Assembly: GCA_023228025.1 (NCBI GenBank)
Contig: JALOCD010000030.1
Location: forward strand, 1-40,960
Length of the DNA: 40,960 nt
Direction: 5' to 3'
From: Prolixibacteraceae bacterium
GTDB taxonomy: Bacteria > Bacteroidota > Bacteroidia > Bacteroidales > Prolixibacteraceae
How positions within the stretch are numbered: the stretch's first letter is position 1; each line of letters begins with the position of its first letter. The position numbers and the translations under genes are program-made. The notes under the pieces were generated by a model. It saw nothing but the letters and a program-made list of their open reading frames with translations. It was not told where the DNA came from and ran no database searches. Below are positions 24,607 through 32,986 of this stretch, piece by piece.

Positions 24607-24875
24607 CCCCCTCTCCCCCTCTTTTTCCGGGGTGGTACCGCATCATATCCCGATGTTCCCCAAGGATGGCAGTGCAAAATCCGGTTGGTAGCCATAAAGA
24701 AACCTTTGAATGGGCCATGGATTTTAACGGCATCGATGGCATATTGTGAACAGGTTGGGATGTGACGGCAGGAAGCTGGTGTAAGCGGGGAAATGGCAGC
24801 ACGGTAGAAATAAACCGGCAACAGAACCATCTGCACCAAAACCCACCTCAATCCTGCTGCAATCTTGTTGATCAT
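24600..24875 (-). CDS. yidD: Membrane protein insertion efficiency factor YidD
   Basis: A 91-residue protein from ATG 24875. A TTG one codon earlier is not needed. The signature is unmistakable: LPVYFYRAAISPLTPASCRH, then PTCSQYAIDAVKIHGPFKG and RILHCHPWGTSGYDAVP. An amphipathic N-terminal helix docks it to the inner membrane, where it assists YidC-dependent insertion. In many genomes it sits between rnpA and yidC; here it is alone. The basic C-terminal tail PRKKRGRGGD ends where the tandem repeat tract begins, so the tail may have been altered by that repeat. Confidence 0.92.
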   Translation of the reverse strand: MINKIAAGLRWVLVQMVLLPVYFYRAAISPLTPASCRHIPTCSQYAIDAVKIHGPFKGFFMATNRILHCHPWGTSGYDAVPPRKKRGRGGD

Positions 24876-25049
24876 CAATCACCCAATGAAACTGTTTGTA
24901 CTTCAAAAGCAGCGCAAAGTTACCCAAAAATAGGAAGAATAGCATTCTGCAACAGTCAATTAATAAGTAAAAATTTATCATTCAGAGGGATAGAAATATT
25001 GAATATTCTAAAACTTTTGCTACCTCCCTTACGTTTATTAATGAAAAAA

Positions 25050-25171
25050 CCTTTGTGTGACCTTCGTGAGGTACTTTGTGTCGTGGTGAAATAGTTTTTA
25101 AAATTTTACCGCGAAGGTCTCAAAGGAAAGCACAAAGTAACGCAAAGGACAAAAAATCGCTTGCGATTTTT
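25050..25171. repeat. Degenerate CTTTGTG / CACAAAG repeat plus hairpin
   Basis: 25050-25149 repeats the pattern at 21613-21702: CCTTTGTGTGACC and TACTTTGTGTCG on the left, TCAAAGGAAAGCACAAAG and CGCAAAGG on the right. A perfect hairpin AAAAATCGC-TT-GCGATTTTT follows at 25152-25171. Nothing coding was found in the spacer 24876-25286. Confidence 0.65.
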
Positions 25172-25286
25172 ACGCTCTGTGAACTCTGAGCCTTCTCTAA
25201 AATTTATAAAAGGCAACAAATTATTGTGTTGTAAAATGCTTATTATTAGTTATTTATTCTCTGTGTAAGAATTTTTTTAATATTAA

Positions 25287-25958
25287 ATGCAGTCATCCAA
25301 TCAAAATAAACACCCCCTGAAGCCGGTTGTTATCACCGCCAATGAGGAGATATCCCCTAATGTATTCGTTATTTCGTGGAAAAGGGAGGGCAATTTCGAC
25401 CCGGGCCAGGTGGTAAAAATTACCGCCGACCTGAAGGATGCACCGCGGATCTACAGCATTTGCAGCGGTAACAAGGAGGAGGACATTTCTGTCCTATTCA
25501 ATGTCAAGCCCGGCGGGGTACTCACACCGCACCTTTCCCAAATGAAACCGGGTGAACTCATTTATGTCTCGGAGCCCTATGGCAGCTTCTCGTGTGATGA
25601 GTCTCCAGCCTGGTGGATCGCTACCGGAACCGGTATCGCCCCTTTTTACAGCATGATACGTTCGGGAAGGTTCCAAAATAAAAAGTTGTTGCATGGGGTG
25701 AGTTATGCCAACCAGTTTTATTTTGAAGATTACCTGCAAAAAGTGTTGGGCAGCAACTACATCTGCTGTTGCAGCCGCGACAAGAACGGAGTTCACTTTC
25801 CCGGTAGGATAACCGACTATCTTCAGGGTTTGACCGAACTTCCCAAAGCGGATAAGTACTATCTTTGCGGACAGGCGCTGATGGTGGTGGAGGTCCGAGA
25901 CTTGTTGATACAGAAGGGGGTTCCCTACAATCATATTTACGCTGAGATATTTTTCTAA
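25287..25958 (+). CDS. Ferredoxin-NADP-reductase-like flavoprotein
   Basis: A 223-residue FNR-superfamily oxidoreductase. The FAD-binding motif is RIYSICSG (Arg54, Tyr56, Ser57). GGVLTPHL follows, and the pyridine-nucleotide-binding motifs are WWIATGTGIAPFYSM (about 109-123) and YYLCGQALMVVEVRDLL. The C-terminus YAEIFF has the terminal aromatic that stacks on FAD in plant-type and bacterial FNRs. It probably moves electrons between NAD(P)H and ferredoxin or flavodoxin in the cytoplasm. It is followed after 3 nt by rlmN, a radical-SAM enzyme that needs low-potential electrons. A shared transcript is therefore plausible, and functional coupling is my inference. The start ATG is preceded by an AT-rich leader without a Shine-Dalgarno site. 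Confidence 0.87.
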   Translation: MQSSNQNKHPLKPVVITANEEISPNVFVISWKREGNFDPGQVVKITADLKDAPRIYSICSGNKEEDISVLFNVKPGGVLTPHLSQMKPGELIYVSEPYGSFSCDESPAWWIATGTGIAPFYSMIRSGRFQNKKLLHGVSYANQFYFEDYLQKVLGSNYICCCSRDKNGVHFPGRITDYLQGLTELPKADKYYLCGQALMVVEVRDLLIQKGVPYNHIYAEIFF

Positions 25959-25961
25959 GAC

Positions 25962-26999
25962 ATGGAAACCAGCAAAGAACCGCTTTTCGGTAAGACATTG
26001 AAGGAGTTGGTCCAGGTCACAGTTGATTTGGGGCTGCCGAAATTTACTGCCGGACAAATCGCCGACTGGCTTTACAAAAAGCAAATCAATTCTTTGGAGG
26101 AGATGAGCAATCTTTCCAAAAAAACCAGGGAGGTGCTGGCCGATAAATATGACTTCGGCACCCATTCACCATCAAAAGTGCAGGTGAGTGCGGATGGGAC
26201 CAAAAAATATCTCTTCGTAACCGGAAAGAACCAGTTCATCGAGACTGCTATGATTCCGGACGATGACCGCATCACGGTATGTGTCTCCTCACAGGTGGGC
26301 TGCAAAATGGGGTGCCTTTTCTGCATGACTGCCAAACAGGGCTTCCAGGGACAACTGTCTGCCGGGGAGATTGTAAACCAAATTCGAAGTATCGCGGAAG
26401 CGGAAGCCGTTTCCAACATCGTATACATGGGGATGGGAGAGCCCTTCGACAACCTGGATGAGGTGCTGAAAAGCATCGAAATACTAACTTCCGACTGGGG
26501 CTTCGCGATGAGTCCAAGGCGCATTACCGTCTCCTCGATCGGAATTGTTCCCTCCATGGTCAGGTTCCTGAATGAGAGCGAGGCGCATCTGGCAATTAGC
26601 TTGCACACCCCGTTTGATGAACAACGCAAGAGCCTGATGCCGGTTCAGATCGCCTATCCCATTACCGAGGTGGTCGACGAGATCAGGAAATGGGATTTCA
26701 GCGGACAGCGACGCGTCTCATTCGAATATATCCTTTTCAAAGGACTGAACGACACGCCGATACATGTCAAAGAGCTGGCCCGATTGCTCAATGGCATCAA
26801 ATGCAGGATCAACCTGATCCGTTTCCATCCGGTTCCGGGAACACCGCTGGTGAGTCCCGATGAGGAGACCATCACCCACTTCAAGAACCAGCTGAACGAC
26901 AAAGGAATTTTTACCTCCGTCCGCGCATCGCGGGGACAGGATATATACGCTGCATGTGGATTACTGTCCACGAAAGAGCAGAATCTGGCGAAAGGATAA
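25962..26999 (+). CDS. rlmN: Dual-specificity RNA methyltransferase RlmN
   Basis: A 345-residue radical-SAM methyltransferase making C2-methyladenosine at A2503 of 23S rRNA (and A37 of some tRNAs). The iron-sulfur cluster motif is GCKMGCLFC (Cys114, Cys118, Cys121). The GEPFDN motif, RRITVSSIGIVP, HLAISLHTPFDEQR and the C-terminal RASRGQDIYAACG with the mechanistic cysteine (Cys332) are all present. The N-terminal helical domain FTAGQIADWLYKKQINSLEE is normal. The start is 3 nt after the FNR-like gene. The last three codons overlap the left arm of a 25-bp inverted repeat. Confidence 0.95.
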   Translation: METSKEPLFGKTLKELVQVTVDLGLPKFTAGQIADWLYKKQINSLEEMSNLSKKTREVLADKYDFGTHSPSKVQVSADGTKKYLFVTGKNQFIETAMIPDDDRITVCVSSQVGCKMGCLFCMTAKQGFQGQLSAGEIVNQIRSIAEAEAVSNIVYMGMGEPFDNLDEVLKSIEILTSDWGFAMSPRRITVSSIGIVPSMVRFLNESEAHLAISLHTPFDEQRKSLMPVQIAYPITEVVDEIRKWDFSGQRRVSFEYILFKGLNDTPIHVKELARLLNGIKCRINLIRFHPVPGTPLVSPDEETITHFKNQLNDKGIFTSVRASRGQDIYAACGLLSTKEQNLAKG

Positions 27000-27015
27000 A
27001 GTAAAAAGGATAAAG
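26991..27015. repeat. Left arm of a perfect 25-bp inverted repeat
   Basis: The arm is an exact reverse complement of 27533-27557. It starts inside the rlmN stop region and is built of GGATAAAG units. Together with its partner it brackets the four-helix-bundle gene. Confidence 0.85.
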
Positions 27016-27045
27016 AATAAAGTTGGGACCCCAGAGATTAGAGAT

Positions 27046-27429
27046 TTAATTGAATTTCCTTTTCATGGAGGTTTTGACATGTATGCTTCCAATAATATTC
27101 TTTAATTCGAAAGCCTCTTTCCTTAATTTGTTCCATTCATTGCTTTTATCCGTTACTGCAATAATTAGTTTGATCCAGTAATTTGACTCCCTAATCTCCT
27201 TTAAAACAATAGCGATTTTATTTGAAAAATCAGCTTTGGATACAGCACCTTGTGCTTCTTCGTAATTTGCGCCACAAGACGAGGAGGATTTTAAAAATTG
27301 CCAACCAATTACATCATACTCCTTCCCTTTTGGCAGGCATCTTAGCAATAATATTGCTTGTACTGCAAATTGAAATAATCTCAACTGGAGATCATTTTTA
27401 AATTCATGATCATCGAAAACTTCGGTCAT
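27046..27429 (-). CDS. Four-helix-bundle protein (23S rRNA intervening-sequence type)
   Basis: A 127-residue protein of the four-helix-bundle/S23 family, known from intervening sequences of 23S rRNA genes and also as solitary genes. The family pattern is clear: LQLRLFQFAVQAILLLRCLP, then QFLKSSSSCGANYEEAQGAV, SKADFSNKIAIVLKEIRESN and YWIKLI. It is predicted wholly helical and cytoplasmic, with no catalytic residues. The biochemical role is unknown, although homologues bind nucleic acid or pack as pentamers. The gene is antisense to rlmN. It is flanked by a perfect 25-bp inverted repeat (26991-27015, 27533-27557), suggesting it moved in as a cassette. Confidence 0.88.
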   Translation of the reverse strand: MTEVFDDHEFKNDLQLRLFQFAVQAILLLRCLPKGKEYDVIGWQFLKSSSSCGANYEEAQGAVSKADFSNKIAIVLKEIRESNYWIKLIIAVTDKSNEWNKLRKEAFELKNIIGSIHVKTSMKRKFN

Positions 27430-27532
27430 AGTTTTCCTATTAAGTTACTGAAAATAACTCATAAAACCAAATTTCACGCGATAAAATATTTGACAAATCA
27501 CCCCAAAAGCATAAAATCTAAGGAGTCCAGTA

Positions 27533-27569
27533 CTTTATCCTTTTTACTTTATCCTTTATCCTTTATCCT
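27533..27569. repeat. Right arm of the 25-bp inverted repeat with heptamer runs
   Basis: 27533-27557 is the exact reverse complement of 26991-27015. The motif continues as CTTTATC repeats to about 27569, so slippage has extended this side. Confidence 0.85.
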
Positions 27570-27571
27570 TG

Positions 27572-27602
27572 AACTTTAACCCCTTTTTCAGGGGTTAAAG
27601 TT
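27572..27602. other. Stem-loop overlapping the peptidase stop codon
   Basis: A perfect 13-bp stem (27572-27584 with 27590-27602, 5-nt loop) whose right arm encodes the last codons of the C1 peptidase and part of its TGA stop. There is no obvious U tract after it on either strand, so it may act as a 3'-end stabiliser as well as, or instead of, a terminator. Confidence 0.7.
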
Positions 27603-28511
27603 CCCTGTATCCACCCACTCATTTTTGAGCAACGACCACCAGTCGATGGCCAGTCCCCTCAAAATATAATCGTATGGCAACCAGCCGTAGCCATTTTCGC
27701 CCCAATCTGAGCCCCACGAATTTCTTATCATGATCGCCCCGGTAGTCTCTTTGGCTCCCATGGCTCCATTTTTGATCTTCATGGTATCGTTGTAGCCGAC
27801 TGCTATCACAGCATGCCCCCCGTCAATTTTTTCTCCCCTCTCGGGAAAAGGGATCCGACCATGGTTGGCATTCGACTGGGCAATGGATTGGTAGACCGTA
27901 AAGCCAAACATCAGCGGCAGACCGGATGCCAGGTTCTTCCGGATGCTCATCAACAGGTTGGCCGGTGAGGTACCCGGCGGATCCAGCCTGTAATAACTGA
28001 TGGCCTGGAAATTTTGGGCGAAGGCGTAACAAAATGGAGTTGGTTCGACATCGAATTGGGTAATGTCGTAGGGCCAATACTCCTCCGGCGGAACGCCAAA
28101 CAGCACCATGGCGCCCATCATGCTGCGCAAGAAAGCGCCGCTGTCGCCGGTCTGGTGCATCAAATTGCGGGCGGTCTTGTAAAGAAACAACCGGGATGGT
28201 GGTGTAATTTTACCAAATGCGCGCTGTTCAAAATATTCGACCATACTAACAGCAGCGTTGGCGGCACAGGAGCCTAGGTCACCTTGATTTTTAACGGGTG
28301 AAAACCATTGTGTTAAGTTTGCGGATACAGGTAAAGCAGCAGTGGATGTTCCTGTATGGGCTAACCTGGACTTCATCTTCTTGATCGATTGTGTTTGTCC
28401 AAGTTTGGAGAGACGAGGGGAAATCTGGTCATCCTCCTCTGTTTTGTCCCTGAAGTCGGGCCAGTCGGGTAACCAGCCGAGTTTTGTGATTAAATTTAAA
28501 TCTGCCATCAT
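27588..28511 (-). CDS. C1 (papain-like) family cysteine peptidase
   Basis: A 307-residue papain-fold peptidase. The oxyanion Gln and catalytic Cys lie in VKNQGDLGSCAANAA (Gln76, Cys82). The catalytic His is in IDGGHAVIAVGY (His233) and the Asn in MIRNSWGSDWGENGYGWLPY (Asn264). The N-terminal about 65 residues (LGWLPDWPDFRDKTEED) form a short propeptide-like region seen in bacterial C1 relatives. No signal peptide is visible, so it is probably cytoplasmic or exported by another route. The gene stands alone, divergent from the DUF3472 gene. The 3' end lies within a strong stem-loop. The start is one of two adjacent ATGs (28511 or 28508). Confidence 0.9.
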   Translation of the reverse strand: MMADLNLITKLGWLPDWPDFRDKTEEDDQISPRLSKLGQTQSIKKMKSRLAHTGTSTAALPVSANLTQWFSPVKNQGDLGSCAANAAVSMVEYFEQRAFGKITPPSRLFLYKTARNLMHQTGDSGAFLRSMMGAMVLFGVPPEEYWPYDITQFDVEPTPFCYAFAQNFQAISYYRLDPPGTSPANLLMSIRKNLASGLPLMFGFTVYQSIAQSNANHGRIPFPERGEKIDGGHAVIAVGYNDTMKIKNGAMGAKETTGAIMIRNSWGSDWGENGYGWLPYDYILRGLAIDWWSLLKNEWVDTGNFNP

Positions 28512-28622
28512 GTAAGGGATTAAATTATGGTAAATTTGTTCGTTGCTTTGGTTTGCAACTCCATAAAGCTAAAATAAAATTGGAATTATTACAAATAATT
28601 TCTGTAAAAACTATCGTAGTGT

Positions 28623-29903
28623 ATGAAGACGATTATCCTGAGAATTCTTTCCGTGATTTTTCTTTTTACCATTTTTTCGGTCCAAGCGCAACAAAATGAT
28701 CAATGGACCATCCCGGCAGGGGGAAATGGGTACCTAATCAACAAACCATCTTCTCCCGATGAAAACAAAAAAGTATGGGATTCAAAGGAGCAGAAATACC
28801 TGATTAGTTTCAAAACTGACAAACCGGGCAAGCTGGAATTATCTGTTAAACTGGCTGTCCCGGAAGGAAAATCGAAAATAAAAGTTAGTGTAGGAAAGAA
28901 GAACTTTACCATAAATATAGCCGGGAAAGAGCCGGGTCTATTCAAACTCGGCGCCATTCAACTTGAGTCGGGTTACTGCAAAGTAGCTTTCAGCGGGCTT
29001 CAAAAAGAGGGGCAGCAATTTGCCGTTGTATCCGAATTGAAGGTACAGTCACTAACTCCCGGACTTACGCTCAATTATGTCAGGGACAACCAGGATAACC
29101 GATTTTATTGGGGGCGACGCGGTCCTTCTGTTCACCTCAACTACGAGCTCCCGCAGGGAAAGGATATCGAATATTTTTACAACGAATTGACCGTTCCGGT
29201 TGGGCAGGATCCCCAGGGTTCTTATTTCATGGCCGACGGTTTTGGCGAGGGCTATTTTGGCATGCAGGTGAACGGACCGGAGGAGCGGAGGATTTTGTTC
29301 TCAGTTTGGAGTCCGTTCAAAACTGATCGCCCCGGTGAGATCCCGGAGTCGGATAAAATCCGGATGCTGTCGAAGGGCGAGGGGGTGCATACCGGCGAAT
29401 TTGGCAACGAAGGGTCAGGCGGACAGAGCTATTTCCGTTATGGCTGGAAGGCAGGCACCACCTACCGTTTTCTGCTGAAAGGAACGCCTGATGAAAAGGG
29501 AAGCACAATTTTCACTGCATGGTTTTATGCACCGAAAGAGGCCAAATGGAAATTGATTGCCAGTTTCAGCCGACCAAAAACGGATCATTACCTGACCCGT
29601 CTCCACTCTTTTTTGGAGAATTTTAATGACAAAAACGGCTATCTTACCAGGAAGGGGCTCTACACCAACCAGTGGTGCCGGGATAAAAACGGGAATTGGT
29701 TTCCGCTCACAAAGGTGCGATTTACAGGCGATGATATTGCCAAAAGGGGATACCGGCTTGATTATGCCGGAGGCACGGAAGGCAACGGGTTTTATTTGCG
29801 GAATGGGGGATTTTTTGATGAAAACGTTATCCTCAACAGTAATTTTGAGTTGAGAACAGCGCCATCCTCTCCACCGGTCATCGAATTCATAGAATGGCCA
29901 TAA
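28623..29903 (+). CDS. Secreted DUF5077-DUF3472 protein
   Basis: A 426-residue exported protein. The signal peptide is MKTIILRILSVIFLFTIFSV ending at QAQ. Residues about 28-145 form a DUF5077-type beta domain (WTIPAGGNGYLINKP, KLELSVKLAVPEGKSKIKV). Residues about 150-330 form the DUF3472 domain (GRRGPSVHLNYELP, YFYNELTVPVGQDPQGSYFM, ADGFGEGYFGMQVNG, LFSVWSPFKT). A C-terminal segment (KGLYTNQWCRDKNGNWFPLT, GGFFDENVILNS) completes it. This architecture is frequent in Bacteroidota and is probably a carbohydrate- or surface-associated protein; no activity has been established to my knowledge. It is monocistronic and convergent with the isomerase-like gene. Confidence 0.87.
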   Translation: MKTIILRILSVIFLFTIFSVQAQQNDQWTIPAGGNGYLINKPSSPDENKKVWDSKEQKYLISFKTDKPGKLELSVKLAVPEGKSKIKVSVGKKNFTINIAGKEPGLFKLGAIQLESGYCKVAFSGLQKEGQQFAVVSELKVQSLTPGLTLNYVRDNQDNRFYWGRRGPSVHLNYELPQGKDIEYFYNELTVPVGQDPQGSYFMADGFGEGYFGMQVNGPEERRILFSVWSPFKTDRPGEIPESDKIRMLSKGEGVHTGEFGNEGSGGQSYFRYGWKAGTTYRFLLKGTPDEKGSTIFTAWFYAPKEAKWKLIASFSRPKTDHYLTRLHSFLENFNDKNGYLTRKGLYTNQWCRDKNGNWFPLTKVRFTGDDIAKRGYRLDYAGGTEGNGFYLRNGGFFDENVILNSNFELRTAPSSPPVIEFIEWP

Positions 29904-30058
29904 AGGTTGGATCTTTGAACAAATTTGTGGAGGGAAAAGGCAGAGAACCCAAGACAATAAAGATATTCAGGACTAGAGTGGAGATTCCCTAACTCACTTT
30001 CATCCCTACCTCCTCACATCGACTAATCCTTAAATTACCCAATCATCGAATTAGCACA

Positions 30059-31474
30059 TCAACAAATCTTCACCGTTTCAATTCCTAAGATCATTCCCAG
30101 CTTTTCTACTTCGGATGCGTGGTGACCGATGCCAATGGCGCAATGGTGGGCGGGTCCTTGCTTGGACCATTGGTTCATGAAGGTTTTGGCTCCGGGGGCG
30201 AAACGGTAGCGGCTGTTGGTGTTGCCGATTTCGAGAATTGGTCCGGCCACTGATTCCCCTTCCGCTACCAAAAAGAAGATCCCATTCTTTCCTTCCACGA
30301 CCGAGAGCAGGGTAACAGGTCCCTGTTTGACACGCATCTGGATAGAGAGCCCCTTGCCGGGTTTGCCATGGTAAACCGGAAGCGGAACCAGGCTGACACG
30401 GCCTTCCGCGATGGCGAAATGAGCGGGACCGTCGTGTCCCAGCATCACCACATCGTCGTTGAAGTCCATCAGGTAAAATTCTGAAAAGGAGCCACCTGCG
30501 CCAAACGCCGACATGATCTTCATGGCCTGCGCATTTTTCACTTCACACTCTCCGGCCACCGGGATATTTTTCCCTGTCAGCAGGGTATTCCCGGCTATGA
30601 TGGAGGTCACAATATTTTCGTAATCGTTGCCAGGTTCCCCTTCGTAGTAGTAGGCCATCGAGCCCAATCCATGTGAATCGACCAGCTTATCCAGTGCAAC
30701 CGACGTTCGGGCTGCGCGGTCGATTTCGTCTGCCGAACAATCTGAGTTCACATCAAATGCGGCATGAAATTCCTGGATCTTGGCAGCGATTTCATCCGTA
30801 GTGACGCCATCCCGCCATCTTTTTAGCTCGCACATTTCCAACATTTCAAAGTGTGTGCCAAAAACAGCGGATTGTTGGGTTAGATCGGTATAGACATCGA
30901 GCATTCCGCCGTAATAATGACCCAGTATCCCGAGTCTGTTGTTGCGGAGACGGCCAGCAACAAAGGCCGCCCGGACCCATTCCTGGATCTCTTTCCAGGA
31001 ATCTTGATCCTGGAGGTATCCGGTTACGATATCGTATTTGATTCCTGCGCGGTTGAAGACACCGGCTATTTCGGGAACGGAGCAGGCCTGGCAATGCTCC
31101 AGCCACAAGCCGGTCATTTTACCCCTGTCGTTCAATTTGTTGAAGGCTGCATAATCGAGGGTCGCAACCGGTTGCAGGTTCAACAGGATCACCGGCACCT
31201 TCACCATTTGGGCAACTGGTAGTACCGTCGAGGAGAGGGCATAGGTTGAAATGTAGAGGAAAAGTAGTTCTATCTCCTGGCTGGCCAGAAAGGAGGCTGC
31301 CTCGCGGGCCCGGATCGGATTGTCGACCATTCCTGTATCGATCACCTCTACACCAAAACCTGAAATTTTATCCCTGATTTCACTTTGGTATTCCAACAAG
31401 TGGTCCAGGAGCCCTTCGAACTGTCCCCAGTAGGTATCGAGCCCAATACCCATCAGTCCTATTTTTGTCTTCAT
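30059..31474 (-). CDS. L-arabinose-isomerase-like sugar isomerase family protein
   Basis: A 471-residue protein with the fold of the L-arabinose/L-fucose isomerase family. The N-terminus KIGLMGIGLDTYWGQFEGL and a Rossmann-like first half are typical. The putative metal ligands are in YYYEGEPG, GGSFSEFY, LGHDGPAHFA and the C-terminal HHCAIGIGHH. These match the two Glu and two His pattern of AraA, but the surrounding blocks are not those of true AraA, so the sugar may differ. The length is normal (AraA about 500). The start ATG is 1 nt after the stop of the antiporter gene, so the two are co-transcribed with the isomerase second, an unusual pairing. It acts in the cytoplasm. No kinase or transporter for a pentose is adjacent. 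Confidence 0.75.
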   Translation of the reverse strand: MKTKIGLMGIGLDTYWGQFEGLLDHLLEYQSEIRDKISGFGVEVIDTGMVDNPIRAREAASFLASQEIELLFLYISTYALSSTVLPVAQMVKVPVILLNLQPVATLDYAAFNKLNDRGKMTGLWLEHCQACSVPEIAGVFNRAGIKYDIVTGYLQDQDSWKEIQEWVRAAFVAGRLRNNRLGILGHYYGGMLDVYTDLTQQSAVFGTHFEMLEMCELKRWRDGVTTDEIAAKIQEFHAAFDVNSDCSADEIDRAARTSVALDKLVDSHGLGSMAYYYEGEPGNDYENIVTSIIAGNTLLTGKNIPVAGECEVKNAQAMKIMSAFGAGGSFSEFYLMDFNDDVVMLGHDGPAHFAIAEGRVSLVPLPVYHGKPGKGLSIQMRVKQGPVTLLSVVEGKNGIFFLVAEGESVAGPILEIGNTNSRYRFAPGAKTFMNQWSKQGPAHHCAIGIGHHASEVEKLGMILGIETVKIC

Positions 31475-31475
31475 G

Positions 31476-32909
31476 CTATTTTTTTTTAAAACTGTAATTG
31501 ATCAAATCCAGGAGAGGGCCGGTCAAGAAGGTTGTACAAAGCGCCATCAGCACCATTATCGAGAAAATTTCAGGACCCAAAACCCCCAAATCATAGCCAA
31601 TATTTAAGACCACCAGTTCCATGAGTCCACGCGTATTCATTAAGGCACCAATTGAGAGCGAGTCTTGCCATGACCGACCAACAATTCTGGCGGTCAGTGC
31701 ACTTCCTCCAAATTTTCCGATGATGGCCACCAACATAATGAGGCCACACAATAACCACAAATACCCGGTATTAATTGATCCAATTTGTGTGCGCAGACCT
31801 GTAAAAGCAAAAAATATGGGCAATAACAAAATGGTACTAACATCTTCTATTTTATCAATCAAAATAGCTTTAAAGCGAACATTATCAGGCATGATTACAC
31901 CGGCAATAAAAGCGCCAAACAGTGCATGGATCCCGATAATCTCAGTAAAATAAGCTGATAGCAAGAGCACAAAAAATGAAATAGCGATGGTAGTTTTATC
32001 AATCGACTCACCAACCATGTGCTTCTCACTGGATTTTTGCAGCCAGGGTTTTAGCACGATAAACATAAAAACCAGATAGATAACAGTCAAACCAATTGTG
32101 AACAAAGCACTTGCAATACTACCCGCTTTTACAATTGCAATAACGGCGGCAAGTAAACACCAGGCGGTAACGTCATCGGCAGCGGCACATGTGATTGTCA
32201 GAACACCAAGGGGTGTCCGGGTCAGTCCTCTTTCTTTCAGGATCCGTGCCAACACCGGGAAAGCGGTGATGCTCATTGCGATTCCCAGGAAGAGGGTGAA
32301 CGAAACGAAACTCACATTTTGAGGCGCTAAATCCAGAAAGATGAAATAGGACAAACAAGCTCCCAGAAAGAAAGGGAATATGATGCTTGCATGGCTAATG
32401 ATTACCGCATCTTGCGTCTTGTTCTTTATTTTACTAAGATCCAGCTCCATACCAATGACAAACATGAAGAAAGCAAGTCCGATCTGACTCAGAAACTGAA
32501 GCGAGATTAATGACTCGTGCGGAAAAATCAGAGCGGAGAGGTCAGGGAACAACCAACCCAAAATGGAGGGGCCCAGAAATATTCCTGCAATAATTTCTCC
32601 TACAACTGTCTGTTGTCCAAACATTTTCATGATAATCCCAAAAAGTTTTGAGGCAAACAGGATAATGATAGCCTGCAACATTAAAATGCTGATGGGATAT
32701 TTGATGTTATTGGAAAGTTGCCGGAAAACACTTTCATTGGAATTTATAACAACCGGCTTAGCTTTATCCGTAAAAGTTGAAATATCAGTTTTCCGGGAAA
32801 GTTCGATCTTGTCTGTCCTGATAAGTTTATTTCCAGCTTCCAGGATAACTCCAATAAGCGAAACAAATGCCCCGATAATGATAATGTAGGTAGCGACTTT
32901 TTTAATCAT
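31476..32909 (-). CDS. CPA2-family cation:proton antiporter
   Basis: A 477-residue membrane protein with an N-terminal hydrophobic anchor, a roughly 45-residue soluble linker and about twelve further hydrophobic segments. The CPA2 signatures are visible: VVGEIIAGIFLGPSILGWLF, LAFFMFVIGMELD, the ion-binding double Asp in TCAAADDVTAWCLLA, and IHALFGAFIAGVIMPD, LLLPIFFAFTGLRTQIG and ALMNTRGLMELV. There is no C-terminal RCK/TrkA domain, unlike KefB/KefC, so it resembles NapA/GerN-type Na+(K+)/H+ exchangers. It lies in the inner membrane and extrudes cations against protons. It forms an operon with the isomerase-like gene. The extra N-terminal segment and linker are longer than in minimal relatives. 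Confidence 0.88.
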   Translation of the reverse strand: MIKKVATYIIIIGAFVSLIGVILEAGNKLIRTDKIELSRKTDISTFTDKAKPVVINSNESVFRQLSNNIKYPISILMLQAIIILFASKLFGIIMKMFGQQTVVGEIIAGIFLGPSILGWLFPDLSALIFPHESLISLQFLSQIGLAFFMFVIGMELDLSKIKNKTQDAVIISHASIIFPFFLGACLSYFIFLDLAPQNVSFVSFTLFLGIAMSITAFPVLARILKERGLTRTPLGVLTITCAAADDVTAWCLLAAVIAIVKAGSIASALFTIGLTVIYLVFMFIVLKPWLQKSSEKHMVGESIDKTTIAISFFVLLLSAYFTEIIGIHALFGAFIAGVIMPDNVRFKAILIDKIEDVSTILLLPIFFAFTGLRTQIGSINTGYLWLLCGLIMLVAIIGKFGGSALTARIVGRSWQDSLSIGALMNTRGLMELVVLNIGYDLGVLGPEIFSIMVLMALCTTFLTGPLLDLINYSFKKK

Positions 32910-32986
32910 GGTTGATTCACATTAAGTTTGAAGGAATAAGGCTGCCATATTGAGTTCGGAAATTGTACTATTTCTGGTCGATGCAG

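Noticed and set aside
24354..24749. Plus-strand ORF of 131 residues rich in Val/Pro/Ile
   Set aside because: It is a translation of the REP hairpins and tandem repeat tract and overlaps yidD on the other strand.
27572..27602. Standard intrinsic terminator for the C1 peptidase
   Set aside because: The stem is strong but no U tract follows on either strand, so it is listed as a stem-loop only.
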